A stretch of DNA of 47,136 nucleotides from Burkholderiales bacterium (GCA_025360815.1 JANYBL010000028.1:1-47136), one strand, 5' to 3'. Shown: positions 1 through 9,695, counted from the first letter of the stretch. Made by a program: numbers and translations. Notes: a model not told the origin generated them from the sequence alone.

Positions 1-90
1 GCAGACTGCGGCCGACAAAATCGTTAAGAAACCGGAAAACACGTTCGTCTTGTGCCCGATGAATTCAGCATCATCGAAAGCGCCGGTCAT
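1..90 (-). CDS. possible N-terminal fragment of an unknown protein (cut by window edge)
   Basis: An ATG on the minus strand at 90 opens a frame that runs off the left edge, giving 30 codons. Codon choice looks ordinary, and the translation ends in a hydrophobic stretch (FSGFLTILSAAV) that could begin a membrane segment. It would lie downstream of argB and be co-directional with it. An in-frame GTG at 108 is an alternative start. The ribosome site is weak (AAGG only two bases from the ATG). The plus strand also holds an open frame here that ends at a TGA near 115, so the coding strand is not settled. No family is recognised. Confidence 0.2.
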   Translation of the reverse strand, partial: MTGAFDDAEFIGHKTNVFSGFLTILSAAVC

Positions 91-213
91 TGCCTTAAAC
101 GTGAACACACGATGAGTGGGGTTCCTGACTATTGCTCCCCCAGAACAAAGCCTGAGCTCGCACCGGAAGCGCGCGCCCATTCTAAAGCGCGGCTACAGTA
201 CTGGAATGTAACG

Positions 214-1389
<1,176 letters not shown>

Positions 1390-2403
1390 TTATTCCGCTT
1401 TGGTTTCACGTGCCAGTAGTTGTTTAAGCGCGGCCTTGGCATCTGCGCGCTCAAACAGGACTGCATAAACGGCTTCGGTGATCGGCATTTGCACACTGAA
1501 TTTTTTGGCGAGGCCACGGGCGACCTGCGCCGAATTCACGCCTTCGGCCACATGCCCCAGCGTTTGCAAAACCTGTGCAAGCGATTTTCCTTCCGCGAGT
1601 GCGATGCCGACGGTGCGGTTGCGCGAAAGGCTGCCGGTCGCGGTCAACACTAAATCGCCTAAGCCAGTTAGTCCCATGAATGTTTCTGCCCGGCCACCCA
1701 TGGCTACGCCCAAGCGCATCATTTCAGCCAAGCCGCGCGTAATCAGTGCCGCGCGGGCATTCATGCCGAGCTGCATGCCATCGCCAATGCCCGCTGCGAT
1801 TGCCATGACGTTTTTCAATGCGCCGCCGAGTTCGACACCGATCAGATCTGCGTTTGAATAGACGCGCACCGATTGGCTGTTGAGTGCGGCGGCTGTTTTT
1901 TGTGCAAACGCGAAATCGTTGGCCGCCAGCGTGAGCGCGGTCGGCAGGCCTTTTGCGACTTCCATCGCGAAACTGGGGCCAGACAGCACACCGTAGTTGG
2001 GTTTGGATACCGACGCAGTCCAAGCCCTGTTGGGGGCGTCGAGTAAGCGGCCAACAACCTCATGCGGCAATTCGCCGCTTGTTTTGTCGAAGCCTTTGCA
2101 TGCCCAGATAATCGGTATGGCAGGTTGCAATTGGTGGACGTCCTGCGCCACGGTAGCCAATCCTGCGGTGGTCGTGGCAATGAGCGCTAAATCAGCATTG
2201 GCGAGCGCCTCGTTCAATTCAGTGACGATGTATAGCGCTTGCGGCAGCGTAATGCCGGGCAAGGCCGAGGCGTTGGTGCGGGTGCTGGCGGCGGCGAGGA
2301 GTTGCTCGCGATTGCGTCCCCACAATCTGACTTCATGTTGGGCCGAAAATGAAACAGCCAATGCCGTACCCCATGCGCCCGCACCGAGCACGGCAATCTT
2401 CAT
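1390..2403 (-). CDS. gpsA: NAD(P)-dependent glycerol-3-phosphate dehydrogenase
   Basis: Reduces dihydroxyacetone phosphate to sn-glycerol-3-phosphate, the backbone for phospholipids, in the cytosol. The N-terminal Rossmann fold shows GAGAWG at residues 7-12. The conserved central block with GALKNVMAIAAG and the later GLTGLGDL motif are typical of bacterial GpsA, as is the length (337 aa). It follows the SH3-protein gene by 42 bp on the same strand and belongs to the rhodanese-grxC-secB-SH3-gpsA run seen in many betaproteobacteria. Nothing looks damaged. Confidence 0.96.
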   Translation of the reverse strand: MKIAVLGAGAWGTALAVSFSAQHEVRLWGRNREQLLAAASTRTNASALPGITLPQALYIVTELNEALANADLALIATTTAGLATVAQDVHQLQPAIPIIWACKGFDKTSGELPHEVVGRLLDAPNRAWTASVSKPNYGVLSGPSFAMEVAKGLPTALTLAANDFAFAQKTAAALNSQSVRVYSNADLIGVELGGALKNVMAIAAGIGDGMQLGMNARAALITRGLAEMMRLGVAMGGRAETFMGLTGLGDLVLTATGSLSRNRTVGIALAEGKSLAQVLQTLGHVAEGVNSAQVARGLAKKFSVQMPITEAVYAVLFERADAKAALKQLLARETKAE

Positions 2404-2445
2404 GCCTGTGTCGGTAGTGACGGCGCTATAAAATCATGGCGCAAT

Positions 2446-3015
2446 CTACTCGCCCCACACTTGGCTTTTGCGTACAAAACCTTGCTGCCCATCGCGGTGA
2501 CGTACTGGCACCCAGCCGTCGATGGTCGCGCCGGTCACATCTAAGATTACCGCGCGTTGCGCCTCAAATACAAGGCTAGATGCGAGGTTTGGCATGGTTC
2601 GGATATCAGCGAGTGGCGCACTCACTTGCGCACGACGTTTGGGTTCAACTGCGTTACCCTCAACCCAACCGACGGTATTGTCGGCATCACGAATCTTGAT
2701 CCATTTATCGAGCTTCACCAGCACTTCGACCGGCTGCTGACGCATCAGAATAAAGGTCTTTGCCGCTTTGACCGATGGGGCATCAAAGACGATGGCAGGC
2801 TTATCGCCGATGGAGATGAACAACGGCGCGGCTTGCAGGCTGGTCGCAAGAGCGGCGACTGGAGACTGCGCTGGTTTGGGTGTTGGGGCTGGAGATTGAG
2901 CTGATCCAACTGTCGCGGCCGACACCACCAAAAACACCGTCCAATAGTGGACGGTGTTTTTGCGGTTCTTGATGCTCCGGTTGATGATTGCGCTGCTGGT
3001 TTTGCTGGTGTTCAT
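2446..3015 (-). CDS. exported protein with two bacterial SH3-type domains
   Basis: A predicted secreted protein of about 189 residues. A basic N-terminus is followed by a hydrophobic core (WTVFLVVSAATVG) and an AQS cleavage-like site, then a Pro/Ala-rich linker. Two repeated SH3-like beta units follow; each ends with a GW(V)-type turn (TVGWVEGNAV and GWVPVRHRDGQQGFVRKSQVW). Such domains usually bind peptidoglycan or mediate envelope contacts, so a periplasmic role is inferred. I chose the ATG at 3015; in-frame TTG/GTG codons up to 3027 are alternatives. It begins 20 bp after the secB stop. A strong hairpin lies inside its signal-peptide codons (2930-2961, listed separately). Confidence 0.8.
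   Translation of the reverse strand: MNTSKTSSAIINRSIKNRKNTVHYWTVFLVVSAATVGSAQSPAPTPKPAQSPVAALATSLQAAPLFISIGDKPAIVFDAPSVKAAKTFILMRQQPVEVLVKLDKWIKIRDADNTVGWVEGNAVEPKRRAQVSAPLADIRTMPNLASSLVFEAQRAVILDVTGATIDGWVPVRHRDGQQGFVRKSQVWGE
2930..2961 (-). terminator. terminator-like or attenuator-like hairpin inside the SH3-protein gene
   Basis: A perfect 13-bp inverted repeat (arms 2930-2942 and 2949-2961) with a 6-base loop. Read on the minus strand, it is GGACGGTG followed by five T on the descending arm, the form of an intrinsic terminator. It lies about 75 bp after the secB stop, inside the signal-peptide codons of the next gene, so it could trim transcription between secB and the SH3 gene and gpsA. 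The structure is directly visible; the function is inferred. Confidence 0.5.
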
Positions 3016-3034
3016 CAAATTCACCAAATGGTGC

Positions 3035-3538
3035 TTAGTGCGTCGTAACGGGTGCGGCGGCGGCTTGCTGGGCTTCTTGCTCTTTTTGCGCTTGGAACAA
3101 GGCCTCGAAGTTAACCGGGTTCAGCAACACAGGTGGGAAACCAGCGCGGACGATCGCATCGGAGATTGTTTCGCGCGCATAGGGATACAAAATGTTCGGA
3201 TTGCCGATGCCCAAAATAGGCTCCATGTCTTGGTTGGGCACATTGCGGATCGCAAAAATACCGGCTTGGCAACATTCCACTAAAAACATCGTTTTGTCGC
3301 CGACTTTGGCAGTCACCGTCACGGTTAATTCGGTTTGATAAATACCATCGCTAACGTTTTTTGAAGTGTGGTGCAGTTGGACATCAACCTGCGGCGCTTC
3401 ACGCTCTAGGAAGATCTGCGGCGCATTTGGCACTTCGAGCGACAAATCTTTAACGTAGATTTTTTCGATCGCGTAGGTCGGTTGGTTGTCAGTGGCTTGG
3501 TCTGCTGGCGTGGCTGCCGGCGTTGCTGTATCGGTCAT
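3035..3538 (-). CDS. secB: protein-export chaperone SecB
   Basis: Cytosolic tetrameric chaperone that keeps preproteins unfolded and passes them to SecA. The family core runs from about residue 20 to 150, with YVKDLSLEVPNAP, the beta-strand segment ending MFLVECCQAGIFAI, and the C-terminal YARETISDAIVRAGFPPVLLNPVNFEALF block. The N-terminus is Ala/Thr-rich and the C-terminus Gln/Ala-rich, both presumably disordered. Length 167 aa is normal for betaproteobacteria. It sits between grxC (about 106 bp upstream) and the SH3-protein gene, the usual grxC-secB-gpsA order. Confidence 0.97.
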   Translation of the reverse strand: MTDTATPAATPADQATDNQPTYAIEKIYVKDLSLEVPNAPQIFLEREAPQVDVQLHHTSKNVSDGIYQTELTVTVTAKVGDKTMFLVECCQAGIFAIRNVPNQDMEPILGIGNPNILYPYARETISDAIVRAGFPPVLLNPVNFEALFQAQKEQEAQQAAAAPVTTH

Positions 3539-3644
3539 TTCAAATTTCCCTTTAAAATATAACGTTGTTTAAAACGGTGCTGATAGAACTAAAGCGGTAT
3601 TAAAAATAAGCAAAAATTTCTTTTGCGCGGTACGGGCGCGCCAA

Positions 3645-3902
3645 CTATTGCGTCAACAAAGGCACGAGCCCGCCTGCGCGGTCCAGCGCAGCAAGATCAT
3701 CAAAGCCACCAATATGTTGCTCGCCGATGTAAATTTGCGGCACGGTGCGGCGGCCGGTTTTTTCCATCATTTCGTCACGTTTTGCAGGATCGAGATCGAT
3801 CCTGATTTTGTTAATTTCGGCAACGCCCTTGGATTTCAACAAGCGCTCGGCGTTGATGCAAAACGGGCAAACTGCGGTGGAATACATGGTGACTTTTGAC
3901 AT
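3645..3902 (-). CDS. grxC: glutaredoxin 3
   Basis: Small cytosolic thiol-disulfide oxidoreductase using glutathione. The dithiol site CPFC is at residues 12-15 (Grx3 of E. coli has CPYC), the cis-proline motif TVPQI at 53-57, and the glutathione-binding IGGFDDL at about 64-70. Length 85 aa matches Grx3. It lies 33 bp downstream of the membrane rhodanese gene on the same strand, consistent with a shared transcript devoted to thiol and sulfur chemistry followed by export and lipid genes. Confidence 0.95.
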   Translation of the reverse strand: MSKVTMYSTAVCPFCINAERLLKSKGVAEINKIRIDLDPAKRDEMMEKTGRRTVPQIYIGEQHIGGFDDLAALDRAGGLVPLLTQ

Positions 3903-3935
3903 GGCGATATTCGCTACCGAAACATTAGATGGTTG

Positions 3936-4364
3936 TTATTTTTCGACGGGTAGGCTTGCCTGTTGCCAAGCGCTAAAGCCGCCTTGTAGCGAATATACAT
4001 CGGTGAACCCGTTGGCTTTCAGGGCGCGGATCGCCGCTGGCGAACGGTTGTTCGCGCCGCAAGTGACGATGACGGGCTTGTCTTTGAATTTTGAAATTTC
4101 GGCGTGGCGGCTGGCAATTTCAGCGAGCGGAATGTTTTTCGATTTCGGAATGCGGCCGTTGTTGAATTCGGCGTTGTCGCGAATATCGAGCACAAGAGCT
4201 GTGCCGCTATTCATGAGCCGGGTGGTCTCAAGCGTGCCGAGTTCTTTGCCGCCAGCGCCCAGCAGTTTGGCAAAAGTCGGCCACAACAACATTGACCCGG
4301 AAACAAAAAACAGCGCTACCAGCATGAGGTTTTGCGACAAAAAATCAGATAACGATGCAGACAT
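3936..4364 (-). CDS. membrane-anchored rhodanese-like protein
   Basis: A single rhodanese domain (about residues 42-140) behind one N-terminal transmembrane segment (about residues 11-31, LMLVALFFVSGSMLLW). The active-site loop CGANNRS places the persulfide-carrying cysteine at residue 102; DIRDNAEFNNGRIP is the usual upstream signature. The family transfers sulfane sulfur, but the physiological acceptor is not known from sequence. It appears to be the first gene of the run to grxC, secB, the SH3 protein and gpsA, with a promoter just upstream. Confidence 0.9.
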   Translation of the reverse strand: MSASLSDFLSQNLMLVALFFVSGSMLLWPTFAKLLGAGGKELGTLETTRLMNSGTALVLDIRDNAEFNNGRIPKSKNIPLAEIASRHAEISKFKDKPVIVTCGANNRSPAAIRALKANGFTDVYSLQGGFSAWQQASLPVEK

Positions 4365-4376
4365 GGATAATCAACA

Positions 4377-4404
4377 ATTCTATAAAATGCGGCGTTAGGT
4401 TCAA
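4377..4404 (-). promoter_or_regulatory. sigma70-type promoter for the rhodanese-grxC-secB run
   Basis: On the minus strand, TTGAAC (4404-4399) and TAGAAT (4382-4377) are separated by 16 bp; both are near consensus. The -10 box ends 12 bases before the rhodanese ATG at 4364, so the transcript would have a very short leader. Seen in sequence; use as a promoter is inferred. Confidence 0.5.
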
Positions 4405-4561
4405 CTTGGTTTCAGCTTGGGCGCAGTTTTGCAGAGCAACAACAGCAAAGATGAGACAAAAAATGTTCTCCTCCCCTACATTTGCAAGCTGATTAGCGCC
4501 AAAACCTGATATTTTACCGAGAAATTGATGCACACGCTCCAATTTCTCAATTTTGTTCAGT

Positions 4562-4589
4562 TTGAACGGCGCATGCTGATTCGTAATCT
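4562..4589 (+). promoter_or_regulatory. possible promoter for gpmA
   Basis: TTGAAC (4562-4567) and TAATCT (4584-4589) are spaced by 16 bp in the 321-bp divergent gap (4365-4685) between the rhodanese gene and gpmA. The -10 match is modest. Apart from this and the rhodanese promoter I see no gene or RNA in that gap. Confidence 0.3.
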
Positions 4590-4685
4590 TCGCTACGTGT
4601 GGACAAACCGTCCATAATCAAGCGGCAGATTTTTGTTTATCGTCCATTTTTATCCCATTTCTTTCGAAGTCCACAACCCAACAAT

Positions 4686-5435
4686 ATGAAAAAACTCGTC
4701 CTAATGCGCCACGGCGAAAGCCAATGGAACCTTGAAAACCGCTTCACCGGCTGGGTGGATATCGATCTGACCGATAAGGGGGTTGCGGAAGCCAAACGCG
4801 CCGGTAAGGTCCTGGCCGAGGCAGGGCTTGATTTTGATGTGGCCTACACCTCCTTGTTGAGCCGCGCGATTCGCACGTTGTGGTTGACGCAAGAAGTGCT
4901 CGATAGGCGGTGGATTCCAGTGGTTAAACATTGGCGGCTTAACGAACGGCATTACGGTGCGTTGCAGGGGCTCAATAAAACTGAAACTGCCGCCAAATAT
5001 GGCGAAGATCAAGTGCATGTATGGCGACGTTCATACGATGTGCCGCCGCCAGCGTTAGCCCTGAGCGACGAGCGCCATCCTTCGCGTGACAAACGCTATC
5101 AGCACTTGCTCGCCGAGGAATTGCCGCGTACCGAATGCTTGAAAGACACCGTGGCACGTTTTGTGCCATATTGGCAAATGGAAATTGCGCCGCAGGTGCT
5201 GGCGGGTAAAAGCGTGATTATTGCCGCGCATGGTAACAGTTTGCGGGCGCTGATTAAACATTTGGATGATGCTTCGGACGACGCTATTGTCGGCCTCAAC
5301 ATACCGACCGCAGTACCGCTGGTCTATGAACTAACGGATGATTTGAAGCCCATCCGGAGCTATTATTTGGGCGACCAAGCCGAAATTGCGAAAGCGCAAG
5401 CCGCGGTTGCCGCGCAGGGCAAGGCGGCAAAATAG
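4686..5435 (+). CDS. gpmA: 2,3-bisphosphoglycerate-dependent phosphoglycerate mutase
   Basis: Interconverts 3- and 2-phosphoglycerate in glycolysis and gluconeogenesis in the cytosol. The histidine phosphatase signature [10 protein letters not shown] is at residues 6-15 (phospho-acceptor His9), with the second catalytic histidine in [15 protein letters not shown]. From the ATG at 4686 it has 249 residues, the normal size; the frame stays open upstream to 4599 but the extra residues match nothing in the family, so I use the inner start. No good Shine-Dalgarno is visible. The next gene begins six bases after the stop, indicating one transcript with the EnvC-like, CtpA and ThiF/MoeB genes. Confidence 0.96.
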   Translation: MKKLVLMRHGESQWNLENRFTGWVDIDLTDKGVAEAKRAGKVLAEAGLDFDVAYTSLLSRAIRTLWLTQEVLDRRWIPVVKHWRLNERHYGALQGLNKTETAAKYGEDQVHVWRRSYDVPPPALALSDERHPSRDKRYQHLLAEELPRTECLKDTVARFVPYWQMEIAPQVLAGKSVIIAAHGNSLRALIKHLDDASDDAIVGLNIPTAVPLVYELTDDLKPIRSYYLGDQAEIAKAQAAVAAQGKAAK

Positions 5436-5440
5436 CCAAG

Positions 5441-6796
5441 GTGATCGAACGGATGACGGCTCGATTAAAGGCGCGTTTCCTTTTTTCCGTGAATATTCGT
5501 CTTTCTAGGGAAAGTCTATGGAAAGCCGCGCCAGTGCTGGTGTTCGGCGCCTGGGTATCGTTTGCCGCAGTATCCGTTATCGCCCAAAGTACGGCCCGCA
5601 ATACTTCGCAAAAGGCGGCGGCCGAAACGGAAAAAAAGCGCTTGGCGGCGCTGCGCGAAAAAATTGACAAGCTCAAGCAGGATTTATCGAAAAGCGAAGA
5701 AACACGCATCGAAGTTGCGGATCAGCTTAAGGAAAGCGAAAAGTCAATTAGTGAGGTCAATCGCAGTTTGGTTGAGCTCGGGCGCGAGCAGGGCAAAATT
5801 TCTGAGGCGCTGCTCAGCACGCAACAACGCATCCAAACCACCCGCGCCGATGTTGCCAAGCAACAAGATTTGCTTGACCGCATGATTCGTCACCAATATA
5901 TGCATGGCAACACCGACCAGCTACGGCTGGTGCTGGATGGGCAGGATGTTTCGGTGGTGGAGCGACATTTGCAATACGGCGGCTATATTTCCAAAACCCG
6001 GGCCGCACTGATTGCAAAACTGAAAACGACGTTGGCGAACTTGGCTGAATTAGAAAGCGCCGCCAAGGAGAAGAATGACGAACTGGCCGCTAACGCCGCC
6101 GGGCAAATAGCCGCGCGCGCGGCGATTGAAGCCGAACGCATCCAGCGGCAAAAGGTTTTGAATCGCATTGCCACTGACATCACCAAAAATCGCCGAGAAA
6201 TCGGGCGGCTCAAACGCGATGAAGACCGGCTCACGCGATTGGTCGATCAGCTCGCGAAAGCGTTGCTCAAAAAACCAATCGATAAGCCCAAAGACCGCGC
6301 CAAGCTTGGCATTCCAGATGATCGCACCCGTCAGCAAGGTCAGTTGGGGCAGCCCGGCCCAGCTGTCGAGACGGTTGCCGATGCCGGTTTTATTGGCCGT
6401 GCGTTCCAGACACTGCAAGGCAAATTAAAATTACCAACACGTGGTGAACTTGCCAGCCGGTTCGGCACTCCAAGAGAAGACAGTGGCGTGACGTGGAAGG
6501 GTTTATTCATTAAATCACCGGCTGGCCAGCCGGTGAGAGCGGTGGCCGATGGCAACGTCGTGTTTGCAGACTGGCTGCGTGGCTATGGCAATCTGCTCAT
6601 TTTGGATCACGGCAACGGTTATTTGAGTTTGTACGGACACAACGAAAGTCTGCTCAAAAATATCGGTGAGAGCGTCACCAGTGGTGAGGCAATTGCGTCT
6701 GTCGGATCGACCGGTGGCGCAACCGAATCCGGTGTATATTTTGAGCTAAGGCATGACGGAAAACCGTTCGATCCGTTAAAGTGGGTTGGAAAATAA
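5441..6796 (+). CDS. EnvC-like murein hydrolase activator (coiled coil plus degenerate LytM/M23 domain)
   Basis: An exported protein of 451 residues. An N-terminal hydrophobic segment (about residues 29-47) is followed by long coiled-coil stretches (about 50-150 and 200-275) and a C-terminal M23/LytM domain (about 325-450). The domain appears catalytically dead: the metal-binding histidine of the first motif is replaced (region SGVTWKGLFI), and the normal HxH of the last motif reads YFELRHDG with Tyr in the first His place. LYGHNESL is kept. This matches EnvC-type proteins, which activate cell-division amidases rather than cutting peptidoglycan. GTG at 5441 or ATG at 5453 may be the start. 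It sits in the gpmA-envC-ctpA order common in betaproteobacteria. Confidence 0.88.
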   Translation: MIERMTARLKARFLFSVNIRLSRESLWKAAPVLVFGAWVSFAAVSVIAQSTARNTSQKAAAETEKKRLAALREKIDKLKQDLSKSEETRIEVADQLKESEKSISEVNRSLVELGREQGKISEALLSTQQRIQTTRADVAKQQDLLDRMIRHQYMHGNTDQLRLVLDGQDVSVVERHLQYGGYISKTRAALIAKLKTTLANLAELESAAKEKNDELAANAAGQIAARAAIEAERIQRQKVLNRIATDITKNRREIGRLKRDEDRLTRLVDQLAKALLKKPIDKPKDRAKLGIPDDRTRQQGQLGQPGPAVETVADAGFIGRAFQTLQGKLKLPTRGELASRFGTPREDSGVTWKGLFIKSPAGQPVRAVADGNVVFADWLRGYGNLLILDHGNGYLSLYGHNESLLKNIGESVTSGEAIASVGSTGGATESGVYFELRHDGKPFDPLKWVGK

Positions 6797-6956
6797 GGTT
6801 CTCATAGCGTTAATCGTAAAGTTGTTAATAGGAGTTGTAGGGCATCAGTCCTAGGGCAATTGAAAGCGCTATTTAGATAATTGCTGAAGAACCAAATTTT
6901 TAGACAGTGCAGTGGAACTTTTTGAATAACGTGATCAGACACAGTTGAGGCGCACG

Positions 6957-8711
6957 ATGAACAACGAAAATAACCAGCAAACGCAATCCGATAACAAGCA
7001 ATCGGGTGCCACCAAACCAGCGATGAAAACCATGGCATCGAAACTTAAAGCGGCTGGCCTGATTGGCTTGGGCGCGGTGGTAGGCGTGGCGCTAAGCCTC
7101 AATTTTTCGGCGATTGCCGAGCGGCAAAATCCGACGTTCAATTTGCCCATTGACGAGGTCCGGATGCTGTCCGAAGTTTATGGCCGCATTAAAAGTGATT
7201 ATGTCGAAGAAGTCGATGACAAACGGCTGATTAAAGAAGCCATCAACGGCATGTTGACCGGCTTGGACCCACATTCTGCTTTCTTGGATGCCGATGCGTT
7301 CAAAGAAATGCAATCAGTTACCACTGGGAAATTTGGCGGCTTAGGTATTGAAGTGGGATCGGAAGACGGCTTGGTCAAAGTGATTTCGCCGATTGACGAC
7401 ACGCCCGCATTTAAGGCCGGTATCAAATCTGGTGACTACATCATTAAAGTCGACGATACCAGCTTGCGTGGCTTGAATTTGAACGATGCCGTGAAAAAAA
7501 TGCGCGGCGAAGCTGGCACCGAAGCCGTCATCACCATTTTGCGCAAAGGCGAAAATAAAGAATTAGTGTTTAACGTGCGCCGCGCAGAGATTCAGTTGCA
7601 AAGCGTGCGTGCCCGCGATATAGAGCCGGGTATTGCCTATATTCGTCTTGCGCAATTTGAAGACGCGACGGCCGACAAAATGGTGAAATACATCAACGAA
7701 GCCTACAAACAAAACAATGGTAGCCTCAAGGGCATGGTGCTTGATTTGCGCAACGATCCGGGCGGATTGCTGCACGCTTCCGTCGCGGTGTCTGCGGCTT
7801 TTTTGCCTAAAGATGCGCTGGTGGTTTACACCGAAGGCCGGGTTGAAGACGCCAAACTCCGCTTCAGCGCTCGCAAAGAAGACTACGTGCGCGGCTCGAA
7901 ACGTGAAGACCCGATTGCAAAACTAAACCCGGCTACTAAAAATGTACCATTGGTCGTGTTGGTCAACAATGGCTCAGCATCGGCTTCGGAAATTGTTGCC
8001 GGCGCCTTGCAAGACCATAAGCGGGCGACCATCATCGGCACTCGTTCATTCGGTAAGGGCTCGGTGCAAACAATTTTGCCGCTGACCAAGGACACTGCGA
8101 TCAAGCTCACCACTGCGCGCTACCTCACGCCTAATGGTCGCGCGATTCAAGCCAAAGGCATCACGCCTGACATGATTGTCGATGATGGTTTGCAGCGGTT
8201 GTCGATGTATGAATCAGATCTGGAGCATCATTTGTCGAGCGACGAAGAACGCAAAGCGGCGGAAGACGCAAAGCGGAAAGCGGGAGCGCCAGCGTCAGCG
8301 CTGACACCAGCCGATCTGGATAAACTTAAAGGCTCCGCGAAATCGAGTGCGAATATTGCCGATGCCAAAAACCGCGCCAGCTTGGCCGGATTGGCATTGA
8401 ACGCAAGGGCAACGGCAAATCAAGGCGAAGTCATTAAGCTGGCTGATGACGACAAACCGATTGAGTACAAGCCGTTAAATGGTGCGGACGGCAAGCCGGT
8501 TGATTTTGTGTTGCAACAGGCCTTGAACTATTTGAACGGTACGCCCGTTGCCGCCAACCCGCGCGAACTGCTGGTCGCGGCAAATCCAGGTGTGCTTAAT
8601 AAACAGGGTGAAGCGATTGCAAAGATGGATGCAAAAATCGGCGCCAAGATTGAAGGGAAGATTGGACCAAAGACTGACACAAAGACCGATGCAAAAGTGT
8701 TGGCAAAATAG
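6957..8711 (+). CDS. ctpA: S41-family carboxy-terminal processing protease with a four-residue repeat tail
   Basis: Periplasmic serine protease. From the ATG at 6957 (GAGG six bases upstream) it has 584 residues. An N-terminal signal-anchor (about 30-50) is followed by a PDZ domain (about 115-200, with GGLGIEVG and IKSGDYIIKVD) and the S41 catalytic domain, with the nucleophile in NNGSASASEI and the general-base lysine in SFGKGSVQ. It is longer than the family norm (about 480-500): after about residue 425 there is an Ala/Lys-rich extension, and the last 29 residues are seven tandem tetrapeptides of the form K-x-x-A/G (KMDA, KIGA, KIEG and so on). Its place after the EnvC-like gene suggests cell-envelope or division proteolysis. 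Confidence 0.93.
   Translation: MNNENNQQTQSDNKQSGATKPAMKTMASKLKAAGLIGLGAVVGVALSLNFSAIAERQNPTFNLPIDEVRMLSEVYGRIKSDYVEEVDDKRLIKEAINGMLTGLDPHSAFLDADAFKEMQSVTTGKFGGLGIEVGSEDGLVKVISPIDDTPAFKAGIKSGDYIIKVDDTSLRGLNLNDAVKKMRGEAGTEAVITILRKGENKELVFNVRRAEIQLQSVRARDIEPGIAYIRLAQFEDATADKMVKYINEAYKQNNGSLKGMVLDLRNDPGGLLHASVAVSAAFLPKDALVVYTEGRVEDAKLRFSARKEDYVRGSKREDPIAKLNPATKNVPLVVLVNNGSASASEIVAGALQDHKRATIIGTRSFGKGSVQTILPLTKDTAIKLTTARYLTPNGRAIQAKGITPDMIVDDGLQRLSMYESDLEHHLSSDEERKAAEDAKRKAGAPASALTPADLDKLKGSAKSSANIADAKNRASLAGLALNARATANQGEVIKLADDDKPIEYKPLNGADGKPVDFVLQQALNYLNGTPVAANPRELLVAANPGVLNKQGEAIAKMDAKIGAKIEGKIGPKTDTKTDAKVLAK
8622..8708 (+). repeat. 12-bp-period tandem repeat encoding the CtpA C-terminal tail
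   Basis: From 8622 to just before the stop, codons fall in groups of four starting with AAG or AAA: seven imperfect 12-bp units plus a final Lys. The units are diverged at the DNA level but the lysine register is kept. A loop in the Pat-like protein (about 27970-28060) has the same four-residue register with KTGS and KTGA units. Confidence 0.75.
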
Positions 8712-8756
8712 TGTCGGTTCAGGCGGGATTCATTCAACGAACTTTCGTGCGGATTT

Positions 8757-9539
8757 GTGCACGACATTACTTTGAACGATCAGCAACTACTCCGCTATAG
8801 CCGCCACATTCTCCTCAATGAATTCGGCGTTGAGGCGCAGGAAAAACTAAGTCAGAGCCATGCGCTGGTAGTCGGCGCGGGCGGACTCGGCTCTGCAGCA
8901 CTGCTCTATCTCGCCACTGCCGGTGTGGGGCGGATCACCGTGTCCGATGGCGATACCGTAGAGCTGAGTAATTTGCAGCGGCAAATCGTGCATCGTGAAG
9001 CCGCCATCGGCGTCAATAAGGCTCAGTCCGCGGTCGAGACGCTACGCGGCATCAACGCTTCTATTACGCTTGAAGCTATCGCCGAAAAACTTTCGTCCGC
9101 CGATCTAATCGCGCAAGTTGCGCACGCCGATGTGGTGCTCGATTGCACCGATAACTTTGCCACGCGCCACGCTATTAATCGCGCCTGCGTGGTGCACCAT
9201 AAGCCGTTGGTCTCAGGGGCAGGGATTCGTTTTGATGGTCAAATCACCAGTTTCGATCTGCGCCTTGGCGATAGCGCCTGCTATCACTGCCTTTTCCCAC
9301 AGCAAGATCCCGATCAACCAAATGAGGCTGAAGAGCGTTGTGCGGTGATGGGTGTGTTCGCGCCAGTGGTTGGCATCATCGGTGCAATGCAGGCGGCCGA
9401 GGCAATTCGGCTGCTGACTGGCGTGGGTGAGCCGCTCAACGGGCGGCTTTCAATGCTTGATGCCCGTACAATGGAATGGCAGACAGTGAAATATCGGCCC
9501 GACCCGGCTTGTTTGGTTTGTGGCGCGTTGGCGAAATAA
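8757..9539 (+). CDS. HesA/MoeB/ThiF-family adenylyltransferase (E1-like)
   Basis: An E1-like enzyme that adenylates the C-terminal glycine of a small sulfur-carrier protein such as MoaD or ThiS. The nucleotide-binding loop GAGGLGSAALLYLATAGVG is near residues 42-60, followed by DGDTVELSNLQRQ and the DCTDNFATR motif. Structural zinc cysteines appear as CYHC and CLVC. The length of 260 aa matches stand-alone MoeB/ThiF without a rhodanese domain. The start is a GTG at 8757 with only a weak ribosome site. It lies 45 bp after ctpA and appears to close the gpmA operon. Whether it serves molybdopterin or thiamine cannot be told from sequence. Confidence 0.9.
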   Translation: MHDITLNDQQLLRYSRHILLNEFGVEAQEKLSQSHALVVGAGGLGSAALLYLATAGVGRITVSDGDTVELSNLQRQIVHREAAIGVNKAQSAVETLRGINASITLEAIAEKLSSADLIAQVAHADVVLDCTDNFATRHAINRACVVHHKPLVSGAGIRFDGQITSFDLRLGDSACYHCLFPQQDPDQPNEAEERCAVMGVFAPVVGIIGAMQAAEAIRLLTGVGEPLNGRLSMLDARTMEWQTVKYRPDPACLVCGALAK

Positions 9540-9546
9540 TTCAATG

Positions 9547-9695
9547 CTAGGGAAGCCCTGATTAAGTCTAGATCTAAACCAGACTAGGCGTGGGTGTAAA
9601 CATTTCGACGCCGTCTATGTTTGATATACAAGGAGAAACTTTTACACTCCTCGCAACGTATGGTGACGAAATAGACTTAACCAGCGCTTCCCTAG
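9547..9695. mobile_element. 149-bp foldback element (MITE-like) with 23-bp terminal inverted repeats
   Basis: The ends 9547-9569 and 9673-9695 are inverted repeats with only two mismatches; the outer bases are CTAGGGAAGC. A second, nested imperfect repeat (about 9592-9606 and 9635-9650, GGTGTAAA / TTTACACTCC type) continues the fold. There is no ORF inside. CTAG at both tips fits the YTAR target duplication of the IS5 subgroup, so it may be a non-autonomous IS derivative; that link is inference. It lies between the ThiF/MoeB gene and the DUF4124 gene, 52 bp before the latter's ATG, so it may affect that promoter. Confidence 0.7.
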
